From positions 248,001 through 312,000 of the forward strand of contig JABXKC010000001.1 in the NCBI GenBank assembly GCA_013375495.1: a stretch of DNA of 64,000 nt. The letters run 5' to 3'. The DNA is from Promethearchaeota archaeon. Its GTDB lineage: Archaea; Asgardarchaeota; Lokiarchaeia; Sigynarchaeales; SOKP01. Below the pieces are notes generated by a model. It was not told the DNA's origin and did no database searches. It saw nothing but the letters and a program-made list of their open reading frames with translations. Both the position numbers and the translations under genes were made by a program. Below, in pieces: positions 1 to 8,394 of this stretch (the stretch's first letter is position 1; each line of letters starts with the position of its first letter).

Positions 1-747
1 TTTAACGATCTCACGAATCCATTTGAAAACCACTTTAAATATTTAATAGAAGAAGGTAATAATTTTATTAGTTCAATTACGGCTCTAACTCAGAAATACA
101 TGGAATTGAAAGAGCGTGCTTTTAAAATTGACTCCGAAGCAGAAAAAAAATTGGTTGAGTTTAAATCCTCATTAGACATGAAACTCCAAGATAGGGACAA
201 AAATTTGTCTGCTTTTCAAGAAGAAAAACAAGTTAAAATTTCAGAAATTAAAGCTCTGCAAACTATTATTGAAGATTTATATTCCCAAATAAATAATATC
301 GTTCAAATTAAAAATGGAAATTGTTTACAAGAAGCTAAGGATTTAGTATCTTGGTCGTTAACTGACGATCAGTCTGAATTGTTTTCTCGACCAATAGTCT
401 GGATTTATATGCCACTATATGTTATGTTTGTTGAAAACGAGCAAAAAATGGAAGAAAAAATGGTTTCAGTTTTCCCGGGGTTTATAACAAATGATCCCAA
501 CAACCTGTATAAAGAAGTTTCTGGAGCTATGCTCAACTTAAAACAAGCGGTTAATGAAAAAATTGAAGAAGATATGGCGCTAAGATCGAATTTTGAATTT
601 TCAAGTGAGAATAGGAATTTTCTTGAAGATTCAAGTTTAAACAAGAAAATTCAACAAGGGATTTCCATTTTAAGAAGAAGTGCTGTAATTACTGATGATA
701 TGGAAAAAGAAATTAGAGCCAAATTAGATACTATTTTAACTCGCTAG
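1..747 (+). CDS. Coiled-coil protein, 5' end outside window
   Basis: The reading frame is open from base 1 to the stop at 745-747, so the gene begins upstream of the window. The first internal ATG at 100 is probably not the true start. The visible 248 residues are rich in Lys and Glu. A long heptad-like helical stretch runs over roughly the first 110 residues, followed by a mixed region with a hydrophobic patch and a second helical, charged C-terminal part. No catalytic motif is seen and I do not recognise a family. It ends 18 bases before the GNAT gene on the same strand and may be co-transcribed with it. Confidence 0.75.
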   Translation, partial: FNDLTNPFENHFKYLIEEGNNFISSITALTQKYMELKERAFKIDSEAEKKLVEFKSSLDMKLQDRDKNLSAFQEEKQVKISEIKALQTIIEDLYSQINNIVQIKNGNCLQEAKDLVSWSLTDDQSELFSRPIVWIYMPLYVMFVENEQKMEEKMVSVFPGFITNDPNNLYKEVSGAMLNLKQAVNEKIEEDMALRSNFEFSSENRNFLEDSSLNKKIQQGISILRRSAVITDDMEKEIRAKLDTILTR

Positions 748-765
748 ACTTTTTTTTAGAAGAAG

Positions 766-1431
766 ATGAGTGCAAAAAAAATAAGTCTAAGAAAAAAGAT
801 CCATTTGAAAAGAAAAACCCTAAGAACATATTTTTTACATATAGAAAAAGATGCACAAAAGGGCGAAGTTAGCGAACTCCAAAAAGAAATTCTGGAACAA
901 GGAATGGTTTATCTACAGATGAGATTACCTATCAACAAAATTACTAAAGATTTTGAGAATTCCTTAAAAGAAAAAATTGAGCATAAAATTTTTCATGCAA
1001 GTATTCGTGAAGCAACAAAGGAGGATCTCACTAGCGTTCAAAACATCTATAATAGAGCGTGGTTAACATCCAATACTCCATTCAGGCCAATAGAGAAAGA
1101 TACTCTTAAAAAAATTTTTAGCGATCCAGATACAGTATTTCTTGTAGCAAAGGTTTACGGTATAGACGGTGGATTTGTAATTTTAGATTTTGAAGGCGAA
1201 AATAATGAATATGGTGTAATTGCAGGACTAGGGGTTTTACCTCGATTCCAAGGTAAAGGTTTAGGTACGATTTTAGGTTTAGCGGCTTGGAATTATTTTA
1301 AAAAGAAAGGATTGGAAGAATTAAGGTGTGAAGTTTATAAAGATAATCAGAAATCTCATAACTTTATTAAAGGATTAAATTTTGAAGAGTTTGGGAAAAA
1401 AATTTATCGCAAAGAAGATTTTGAGTTTTAA
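766..1431 (+). CDS. GNAT-family N-acetyltransferase (tandem copy 1)
   Basis: The protein has 221 residues. The GNAT fold occupies about residues 78-221. The acetyl-CoA pyrophosphate loop (motif A) is visible as VLPRFQGKGLGT near residues 157-168, and the C-terminal part has the typical F-I-K-G-L-N-F-E strand. About 75 lysine-rich residues precede the domain and are shared with the next gene. The substrate cannot be told. The following gene is a clear paralogue, so the pair is a tandem duplication. The ATG at 766 follows an AGAAGA stretch that could act as a weak ribosome-binding site. Confidence 0.85.
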   Translation: MSAKKISLRKKIHLKRKTLRTYFLHIEKDAQKGEVSELQKEILEQGMVYLQMRLPINKITKDFENSLKEKIEHKIFHASIREATKEDLTSVQNIYNRAWLTSNTPFRPIEKDTLKKIFSDPDTVFLVAKVYGIDGGFVILDFEGENNEYGVIAGLGVLPRFQGKGLGTILGLAAWNYFKKKGLEELRCEVYKDNQKSHNFIKGLNFEEFGKKIYRKEDFEF

Positions 1432-1510
1432 TATTATTGCTCTATAAAACCTTTTTATTTCTCGATCATTTATTAATTCTAGTTGGTTAGCTTTATATTT
1501 GTATTCAATT

Positions 1511-2158
1511 ATGACGGAATCAAGAATTAGTTTAAAGAGAAGAAGAATCCGAAGCTTATTTCTAGCATTTGAGAAAAAAAGCAATATAAATGGTGATCTA
1601 GAGAACGAACTAATTACATCGGGGTTGGAATACATTCAAATGAAGTTACCCGTTGTGGAAATTACCCCTGAATTTGAAAGAAAGATAACGGAAAAAGTAG
1701 AACATAATATTCTTCGAGCAAAAATAAGAGAAGCGAAATTAGAGGATTTAGAGAGTGTTGTAACTTTATACAATCGAAGCTGGATGACCTCAAACACTCC
1801 TTATTCGCCGATATCTGTTGAATCTTTAAAAATTATCTTCGAATATCCAGAAACCAAAATATTGGTTGGTAAAGTTTATGGTTCTGATGCTGCTTTTGTA
1901 ATACTTGATTATGAGGGACCAAATAAGGAATATGGAATAATCGCTGGACTTGGTGTTATTCCTCGTTTTCAGCGGAAAGGGCTTGGAACCGTAATTGGAA
2001 TGGCTGCGTGGAATCATTTAAAAAAAAAAGGTGTAAAAGAATTGAGGTGCGAAGTATTTAAATATAATAAAGTCTCGTATAATTTCATAAAATCAATAGG
2101 ATTCGTAGAATTTGCTAGAAAAACATATAAAAGTGAAGATTTTTATACCACCTCGTAG
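1511..2158 (+). CDS. GNAT-family N-acetyltransferase (tandem copy 2)
   Basis: The protein has 215 residues from the ATG at 1511. A TTG at 1499 in the same frame is possible, but the ATG aligns with the start of the upstream paralogue (ISLRKK versus ISLKRR). Motif A is conserved as VIPRFQRKGLGT, and the Lys-rich N-terminal extension is kept. It lies about 80 bases after its paralogue on the same strand. Substrate unknown: small molecule, peptide or protein amine are all possible for this superfamily. Confidence 0.85.
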   Translation: MTESRISLKRRRIRSLFLAFEKKSNINGDLENELITSGLEYIQMKLPVVEITPEFERKITEKVEHNILRAKIREAKLEDLESVVTLYNRSWMTSNTPYSPISVESLKIIFEYPETKILVGKVYGSDAAFVILDYEGPNKEYGIIAGLGVIPRFQRKGLGTVIGMAAWNHLKKKGVKELRCEVFKYNKVSYNFIKSIGFVEFARKTYKSEDFYTTS

Positions 2159-2222
2159 AACTTTTTATTTATACCTATAATAATAAGATCTTTAATCTTT
2201 GATTGAGAAGGGTGTACTATAA

Positions 2223-3407
2223 ATGGTAAAACTTAAAAGTAGTGAAATCGTAAAAGGATTCTCAATAGTATTAATTCTTCTGTCAAATTCTATAAATTAT
2301 TGGATAGTTTTTGGAGACGAGTTAAAAGATATTTATGGTTTTATAATTACTATTTTGGACATTATTGGTCCACTTTTATATATATTTGTAGGTTCTTTGT
2401 CAATTTCCTTTACTTTAAATAAAAAAATGGGATCCTATCCCGAAAAAATATATCGAAATAAAATCTTAAAACAAGCTCTTTTTCTTATTTTGTTAGGATG
2501 TTTATATAATATAATATTAAATCCGAATTTAGGATTTCCCATAAATCTATGGGGTTGGAACATTCTTGTCTTTTTAGGATTCTCTCAAATTATATGTTAT
2601 TTGGCATATAAATTGGTAAGATGGGCAAGACTTGTAATCGGTTTAAGCGTAATTTTTTTAACACCGGGATTTCGAGAATTATTATTCATCTCAAAAGATA
2701 CAAATTTAATTATGGAAGCAATACATTTTATGATTGTTTCTCCCTTTCCTAATTATTCACTACTACCATTTGCTTCATTCTCTTTTTTTTCTGCTGTTTT
2801 CGGTGAAGTCATATACGAATCTATCATTTTAAATTCAGACAGAGCAAATTTGCACTCAACTCAATCTATTCTAAAATATGGTTTAGTTTTATTAGCATGT
2901 GGGCTATTACTTCCATTTATTGATATTGGTTTAGTTGTAGGAGCAGATAATTTTGATCCTTCTAAGTATCCCTTTCTAGAAGCAGTCCCCATATTAAAAG
3001 CTCATAATATATTATATATCCAAGGATTACCACTATTTTTATTAAGAGGCACCCCCTCTAATTTATTTTTATCAATGGGATTAGCATTACTAATTTTTAC
3101 GATTTTTTATTATTATTCAGATATTTTGCATAAGAATGGCAAACTTTGTCGTATTTTAAATATCTATGGGAGACATTCATTAACCATATTTTTTGGTCAA
3201 TTTTTATTTATATTGGTTTTGTATCAAAAAGTTACATTACTACTGTTTTTTCCATATTTAATACTCTATATAGCCATTTTAGGTGTGTTATTTTTTCTAT
3301 GGCAGAAAAATGGAAAATCAATCCTTTCATTAGACTGGATAATAGATAAAATAGGCGGGAAAACTAAAGACTATATACATCAAGATCATTATCCTTCAAG
3401 GAGTTAA
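2223..3407 (+). CDS. Multi-pass membrane protein, HGSNAT/DUF1624-like acyltransferase
   Basis: The 394 residues form roughly ten to eleven hydrophobic segments. The opening (ExxKGFSIVLILLSNSINYW), the following GPLLYIFVGSLSISF helix and a late YGRHSLTIFFGQ motif resemble the acyltransferase-3 / heparan-alpha-glucosaminide acetyltransferase (DUF1624) superfamily. Those enzymes move acyl groups across or at the membrane. No substrate can be named. The 3' end overlaps the convergent TPR gene by 44 bases. The family call rests on pattern memory rather than alignment. Confidence 0.65.
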   Translation: MVKLKSSEIVKGFSIVLILLSNSINYWIVFGDELKDIYGFIITILDIIGPLLYIFVGSLSISFTLNKKMGSYPEKIYRNKILKQALFLILLGCLYNIILNPNLGFPINLWGWNILVFLGFSQIICYLAYKLVRWARLVIGLSVIFLTPGFRELLFISKDTNLIMEAIHFMIVSPFPNYSLLPFASFSFFSAVFGEVIYESIILNSDRANLHSTQSILKYGLVLLACGLLLPFIDIGLVVGADNFDPSKYPFLEAVPILKAHNILYIQGLPLFLLRGTPSNLFLSMGLALLIFTIFYYYSDILHKNGKLCRILNIYGRHSLTIFFGQFLFILVLYQKVTLLLFFPYLILYIAILGVLFFLWQKNGKSILSLDWIIDKIGGKTKDYIHQDHYPSRS

Positions 3408-4809
3408 TTTTTTCAGTTACAATATTCATATTGTGTTCGTCTTCTATTTCAACATAAAATTCTTTTGCTCTTTCAAAACTATCTGAAGCTTGCTCAAACA
3501 TTTGCTTAGAAACATAAATATCTCCTAATTTGTTTAAAATTTCTGCAGCCATCTTTGCATTGTTTAAATTTTCAAATATTTCTAAAGCTTCTTCATAATA
3601 TAGTATTGCTTTTTGCTCATCTTGGATGTAGTTTTGGAAAATATTTGCGACATGATATTTCATTTCACCTATCTTTAACTTATCCCCAAATTTTTGATAA
3701 ATATCTTTTGAAAAACTATAGTAATCGATAGCCTTACCATCTTCTCCTTTCAAAGAATAAAATTCAGCTATTGCTTCTAAGACTATTCCTTCTTTAATGT
3801 TTTCTTTAACTTCAAATGTTCTCACTGCCTCTAAACTTTTCAAAAAGTAATCTTCTGCCTCTAAATCATTATCCCATAAGGAATACAAATGACCTAAGAA
3901 AAGAAAACATTCCCATTCTAATTTTTTACGCGTAATAAGAGAAATTTGGTTTTTAATTGTATCGATAAGCTCTACTACACTTGTTAAACTATTATATGAC
4001 TGATCGTAATAGTCTTCTCCAAGATAATAATATAATTTTCCATACTTGATGCGTGTTTGGATGACTCCATAAACATCGTTATTTTGCGTAAAAAATTCTA
4101 AGTTTCTTTTCAATATTTTCTTAACTCGATCGTAGTCTTTTAATATAATCAAAACTTCGACTAAATTACTAGAAGTTTTTATAGCGTCTACTTCCAAATT
4201 TTCCTTTTCAGCTAGGTTTAGAGCATCCTGATAATATTTGTAAGAGTGTTCTAAATCATTAATTAAATAATAAACATTACCCAAATTATTCAAAACTTGG
4301 ATTTTCTTAACAATATCGTTTACATCTTCTAAGGCGCTAAGAGCTCTATCAAAATGGTAGATTGCTTGATCAAAGAATCCAGTTTCCTCGTGAATTAAAC
4401 CTAATTCGTTGTGACATACAATCACATTTAAGAAATTTTTTTCGTCAAGAAAGTTTTCTATTGCAAGTTCTAAATTTTTTAAAGCTTGAGAAATTTCTCT
4501 CTTTTTATAAAACAAACTTGCTTTCCTCAAAAGAAGATTACCCATATTTTTTCCTAATTTTTCGCTTTCGGTAAGTTGATCTTCCAGTTGGGTTAGCTCA
4601 AGTTCGATAGACTCGTCATCAATAACATTTATGTCGTAATAATCTTCTTCTTCTTCGAAATCGTCTGAATGGTACGAAATGCCATCATAAAGAGAAAATG
4701 ATCTTTTATTAAGTTCCTCGTCTATATTTGTAATTAAAGGTTTATTACAATTACGGCAATAGGTCCAATAACTTTCTATTGGCTCCTTACAGAATGGACA
4801 ATTATTCAT
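3364..4809 (-). CDS. TPR-repeat protein with N-terminal zinc ribbon
   Basis: The protein has 481 residues. It opens with a zinc-ribbon pair (CPFC at 4-7, CRNC at 18-21), then an acidic linker of about 60 residues, then at least eight tetratricopeptide repeats of about 40 residues (for example ALNNLGNVYYLINDLEHSYKY-type units). TPR arrays are protein-interaction scaffolds, and the ribbon may bind protein or nucleic acid. Another TPR gene follows on the same strand about 110 bases away, so they may be partners or duplicates. Function unknown. Confidence 0.8.
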   Translation of the reverse strand: MNNCPFCKEPIESYWTYCRNCNKPLITNIDEELNKRSFSLYDGISYHSDDFEEEEDYYDINVIDDESIELELTQLEDQLTESEKLGKNMGNLLLRKASLFYKKREISQALKNLELAIENFLDEKNFLNVIVCHNELGLIHEETGFFDQAIYHFDRALSALEDVNDIVKKIQVLNNLGNVYYLINDLEHSYKYYQDALNLAEKENLEVDAIKTSSNLVEVLIILKDYDRVKKILKRNLEFFTQNNDVYGVIQTRIKYGKLYYYLGEDYYDQSYNSLTSVVELIDTIKNQISLITRKKLEWECFLFLGHLYSLWDNDLEAEDYFLKSLEAVRTFEVKENIKEGIVLEAIAEFYSLKGEDGKAIDYYSFSKDIYQKFGDKLKIGEMKYHVANIFQNYIQDEQKAILYYEEALEIFENLNNAKMAAEILNKLGDIYVSKQMFEQASDSFERAKEFYVEIEDEHNMNIVTEKINSLKDNDLDVYSL

Positions 4810-4918
4810 TACAAAGCGAAGTTTTATTTATTCTCGTTTAATTAAAAATGAAAATTCGTTCATATATAATTTTTTAAAAACCCATTTAAAACTTGATTGT
4901 TAACCAATTGCTTTATTG

Positions 4919-5839
4919 CTAGTTTTTTTTACGGTTCATATACATAGTTAACTCTTTGTTTATTTCTTCCTCATTTAAGCCTAAAGAATTTAAAAGAACT
5001 CTTATCTGGATTATCGAATTTTTTGCTTTTATTTCTTCTGCAATGCTCAAAGCTTTAATGTACGTTTCTTTTGCTTCATACATTTCACCCTGATAAACTA
5101 GAATCTCCCCAACATAACTTAAACCCTTTAGAATTAATTCAGTATAATTAGAATCAATAGCTTTATTTGTTCCTTTTTTGAAATAGAGAAGTGATTGATA
5201 ATAATCGGTTTCTTTTTTTTTTAGAAGACCCAAATTAAAATAGGAAACAATAATACCCTGAATATCGTCTAATTCTTTAAAAGCTTTAAGTGATTTTTTA
5301 TAAAGTTCTAGCAAAATATCCCAATTTTCTTGTTTTTCGTAAATTTGAATTAAGTTACCCAAACAGTCTAATAAATTGTAGATATCATTGTTATCTGAGC
5401 ATAATGCGCTACATTCAAGTAATACATCGCAAGCTTCATCATACTGGTTTAATTTAATGAGACAGTTTCCAATTCCTTTTAAACATGTGATTTGCTCTTG
5501 AATCTGCTTTAATTCATGATATATATCAAATGCTTTTCGGTATTTTTCAATTGATTTCTGATAGTCTCCCTTATTAAAATAGAGCGTACCTAATATACCA
5601 TATACAGCTGCTTGGCCTAGTCTATCTTTCTGTTTTTGAAAGTGTTTTAAACAAAGTAAATAATTCGCCTCGGATTCTTCAAATTGTTCTAATTGTAGCT
5701 GAATTAAGGCAATTTCACTAAGTTCTTGGACGTAGTTGGAATCTTTGCCAATTTGCTCCAATTCCTTCAAATTATCTAATTTTTCTTTAAGGAGGACCTC
5801 TAATTCTTCACGGTTATATTCATCTTTGTCTTCGAACAT
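4919..5839 (-). CDS. TPR-repeat protein
   Basis: The 306 residues consist almost entirely of tetratricopeptide repeats (about six units with the A-x-x-G-x-L-Y/F and Y-x-x-A helix signatures). There is no signal peptide or membrane segment, so it should be cytosolic. Unlike its neighbour at 3364-4809 it has no zinc ribbon. It is probably a scaffold for protein contacts. It lies on the same strand as the C_GCAxxG_C_C gene, 43 bases downstream of it, so the two may be co-transcribed. Confidence 0.8.
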   Translation of the reverse strand: MFEDKDEYNREELEVLLKEKLDNLKELEQIGKDSNYVQELSEIALIQLQLEQFEESEANYLLCLKHFQKQKDRLGQAAVYGILGTLYFNKGDYQKSIEKYRKAFDIYHELKQIQEQITCLKGIGNCLIKLNQYDEACDVLLECSALCSDNNDIYNLLDCLGNLIQIYEKQENWDILLELYKKSLKAFKELDDIQGIIVSYFNLGLLKKKETDYYQSLLYFKKGTNKAIDSNYTELILKGLSYVGEILVYQGEMYEAKETYIKALSIAEEIKAKNSIIQIRVLLNSLGLNEEEINKELTMYMNRKKN

Positions 5840-5882
5840 AAATAAAAAGGAAAACTAATTAATTTTAATTTTTTACTATTTG

Positions 5883-6317
5883 CTATAAAATCTCTTCTAA
5901 AATCTCAGCTGAACTTTTCACACATTGAAGACATTTTTTTTCTAATAATTCATTTTGACTGAAATAATCCATACCTTCAGGAGTGTTAATATCGCAACCA
6001 AGTATTTCCTTACAAATCATTGAACCATTTCTTTCTTGAAAATGGATAGAAAATTCGTTTATAACCTGATAGGTCTTATCTTTCGCTTCTTGATCCTTGG
6101 TTAATCCCATTCCATTTTTTAATCCAATAACCATGTACGCTCCAGTCACAGCACCGCAAGTTCTACCACTACGTCCCATTCCGTCTCCAAATCCAGTAGA
6201 TATTTTCAAAGCTATATCTCGATCTAATCCATAATGAGGTGCATAAGTACCGAAGATTGATTGAGCACAATTAAAATCCTCTTTAAATCTTGAGAGAGCT
6301 TCTTCTAATCTCGACAT
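5883..6317 (-). CDS. C_GCAxxG_C_C family putative redox protein
   Basis: The 144 residues match the C_GCAxxG_C_C family pattern: N-C-A-Q at residues 16-19, C-G-A-V-T-G at 54-59, a later C-K-E-I-L-G-C-D, and a C-terminal C-L-Q-C-V. The family is proposed to be redox-active or metal-binding and is often found in anaerobes, but its reaction is not established. The length is normal for the family. It is divergent from the AmrS gene across a 122-base AT-rich spacer. Confidence 0.85.
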   Translation of the reverse strand: MSRLEEALSRFKEDFNCAQSIFGTYAPHYGLDRDIALKISTGFGDGMGRSGRTCGAVTGAYMVIGLKNGMGLTKDQEAKDKTYQVINEFSIHFQERNGSMICKEILGCDINTPEGMDYFSQNELLEKKCLQCVKSSAEILEEIL

Positions 6318-6439
6318 TATAAATAACTATTGTTTGCTATTATTAATGCATTTTAAACCTATAAGAAATATAAAATTTCTTATCTATAATATATTTAGAG
6401 ATAAAATAAGCAAATTGTTTCTAAATATGGGTATTTTGT

Positions 6440-7552
6440 ATGAAAGTAAAAGCAAGATTATTTGAACGACTTGATGAAAATAAGGTTAAATGCCATGTAT
6501 GTGCTAACGAATGCTCTATTCTACCAGATAAAGTAGGGATATGTAGAACAAGAAAGAATTTTGAAGGAGAATTGTACACTTTAATTTACGGTTCTATGAT
6601 ATCCTCTGGTAGTTTGGATCCAATTGAGAAGAAACCCCTTTATAATTTCTGGCCAGGTGCCACAACTTATTCGATAGCATCAATTGGGTGTTCTTTTAAG
6701 TGTCAAAATTGTCAAAACTGGTCTATTAGCCAAGCAAATCCAACAGATAACGGAAAAGATGGTTTTTACAACTTGGAAGGATATAAGGATCGAGGAATGT
6801 CGTTAGTTGAAATGACACCCGAACAATTAGTGAAAAGAGTCATTAAAAGTGGCGCTAAAACACTCGCATATACCTATAATGAACCACTTATTTGGCATGA
6901 ATGGATATTAGATACAACTAGATTACTTAAGAAAGAGGATGTAAAGACTATATTAGTAACTAACGGGTATTCTACGCTAGAAGCTACAAAAGAGTTAATA
7001 GAAGTCGGAATAGATGCTGCTAATATAGATATTAAATCTATGTCAGATGAGTTCTATAGGAGTATTTGTGGTGTTAAATCAGTACAACCCGTATTGGATA
7101 CAGCAAAAAGATTTAAAAGCAACGGGATTCATGTTGAAATCACCAATCTCATCATACCTGAGCTAAACGATAGTAATGCTGAAATTGAGTTGCTTTCTAA
7201 TTGGATTGTTGAAAATCTTGGAGATGACACTCCTACCCACTTCTCTGCCTATCATCCTGACTTCAAACAACCATCTATGAAAAGAACACCATTTGAAACA
7301 TTAAATAGAGCGTACGATATTGCCAAAAAAGAAGGTATAAATTATGTGTATGTTGGGAATATTACTCACGAAAAAGGAGGAAATACTTACTGTCCAAATT
7401 GTAATCACTTAATTTTAGGTCGGAGTGGTTACAGGTTCACAAAAATTGATATAACAGATTCAAAAATATGTCCTAATTGTCAATACGATTTAAGTAACGA
7501 TATTAAGGGCGAAATTAATAGAAAATCCTCTCAAAAGTTTAACTTCTTTTAA
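6440..7552 (+). CDS. amrS: AmmeMemoRadiSam-system radical SAM protein
   Basis: The 370 residues carry the radical SAM cluster motif C84-x3-C88-x2-C91 (GCSFKCQNCQNW). It is preceded by a Cys-rich N-terminus (C18, C21, C25, C35) typical of AmrS and other pyruvate-formate-lyase-activase homologues. A C-terminal zinc ribbon (CPNC ... CPNC) ends the protein. The family is found with AmrA/AmrB (Memo) proteins in many archaea and anaerobic bacteria. The modified substrate is unknown to me, and no amrA or amrB lies in the window. The family call is strong. Confidence 0.9.
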   Translation: MKVKARLFERLDENKVKCHVCANECSILPDKVGICRTRKNFEGELYTLIYGSMISSGSLDPIEKKPLYNFWPGATTYSIASIGCSFKCQNCQNWSISQANPTDNGKDGFYNLEGYKDRGMSLVEMTPEQLVKRVIKSGAKTLAYTYNEPLIWHEWILDTTRLLKKEDVKTILVTNGYSTLEATKELIEVGIDAANIDIKSMSDEFYRSICGVKSVQPVLDTAKRFKSNGIHVEITNLIIPELNDSNAEIELLSNWIVENLGDDTPTHFSAYHPDFKQPSMKRTPFETLNRAYDIAKKEGINYVYVGNITHEKGGNTYCPNCNHLILGRSGYRFTKIDITDSKICPNCQYDLSNDIKGEINRKSSQKFNFF

Positions 7553-7591
7553 GAATATTGAAATAATAATAAAAAAGATTAGAAAATTAGA

Positions 7592-8260
7592 TTAAAAATA
7601 TCCTGTTATAGACACTCCTATAACTAATAATAAGAACCCTTGAAGCAAGCAGAAAACTGCCGTAATAAAAGCTAAAGGTGGCCAAGAAATTGCTTTTGAG
7701 ATTGTCATTAAAGCTCCAATGTAGAATTTAACTGTGAGAGCAACTATTGCGAAAACTATAACAAATAGAATGACTAATAACAATCTGTAATCTATAAAAA
7801 CAGCTATAACTTCCTTTACCTCAGTTGGAATAGCGGCTGCAACGATTATAACTACAAGTGATGCTAATAGAATACCTATAACACTCGATATAGGGAGGTC
7901 ATTTAGTGGTTTCAAAAGTGTAAGTATTCCTACAATAATAAGGAAAATAGATGAAAATACACTTTTAGAATTTTGATTTGCTCCAAATGCTACGCTTGGA
8001 GGCTGATCTAGAATAAGCCCTCCAACACCACTAAGTAAACTCAAAATCCCTACAAAAATTCCTAAATAGGTTAAAATCTTCAGAAACTTTGTGATCTTGA
8101 AATTCCAATCCTCCACTTTTCTTTCTTTGAAGGATCCTCTTCTTTTAGTTTCGTAAACTGCGTAAACCATCCACATAATACCTAAAATCAAAAAGAAAAA
8201 TCCAGCGAATTCCGCTAAGGGTCTTAAAAAACCATTAGTAAAATCAAATTGATATATCAA
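7592..8260 (-). CDS. Six-helix integral membrane protein, unknown function
   Basis: The 222 residues contain about six hydrophobic helices, with a charged loop (ETKRRGSFKERKVED) after the first. No transporter or enzyme motif is recognised. It is convergent with amrS (about 40 bases apart) and upstream, on the same strand, of nothing obviously related. It may be a small archaeal membrane protein of a lineage-specific family. Confidence 0.7.
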   Translation of the reverse strand: MIYQFDFTNGFLRPLAEFAGFFFLILGIMWMVYAVYETKRRGSFKERKVEDWNFKITKFLKILTYLGIFVGILSLLSGVGGLILDQPPSVAFGANQNSKSVFSSIFLIIVGILTLLKPLNDLPISSVIGILLASLVVIIVAAAIPTEVKEVIAVFIDYRLLLVILFVIVFAIVALTVKFYIGALMTISKAISWPPLAFITAVFCLLQGFLLLVIGVSITGYF

Positions 8261-8394
8261 TAAATTTCACTTCTTTAAATTAATTTAAATTTATTATTAT
8301 GTTGAATAACACTAATTAAGTATTTATATTATATCTAGTCCAATTTTTAAATAACATCAAATTCAAGCAAATAATGAAGTAAGAAAAAAGTATA

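Noticed and set aside
1499..1510. TTG start for the second GNAT gene
   Set aside because: The ATG at 1511 aligns with the start of the paralogue.
6361..6420. TTATCT/AGATAA repeat before amrS as a shared operator with 12697-12711
   Set aside because: The half sites are 13 bases apart here against 3 there, and both lie in very AT-rich DNA.
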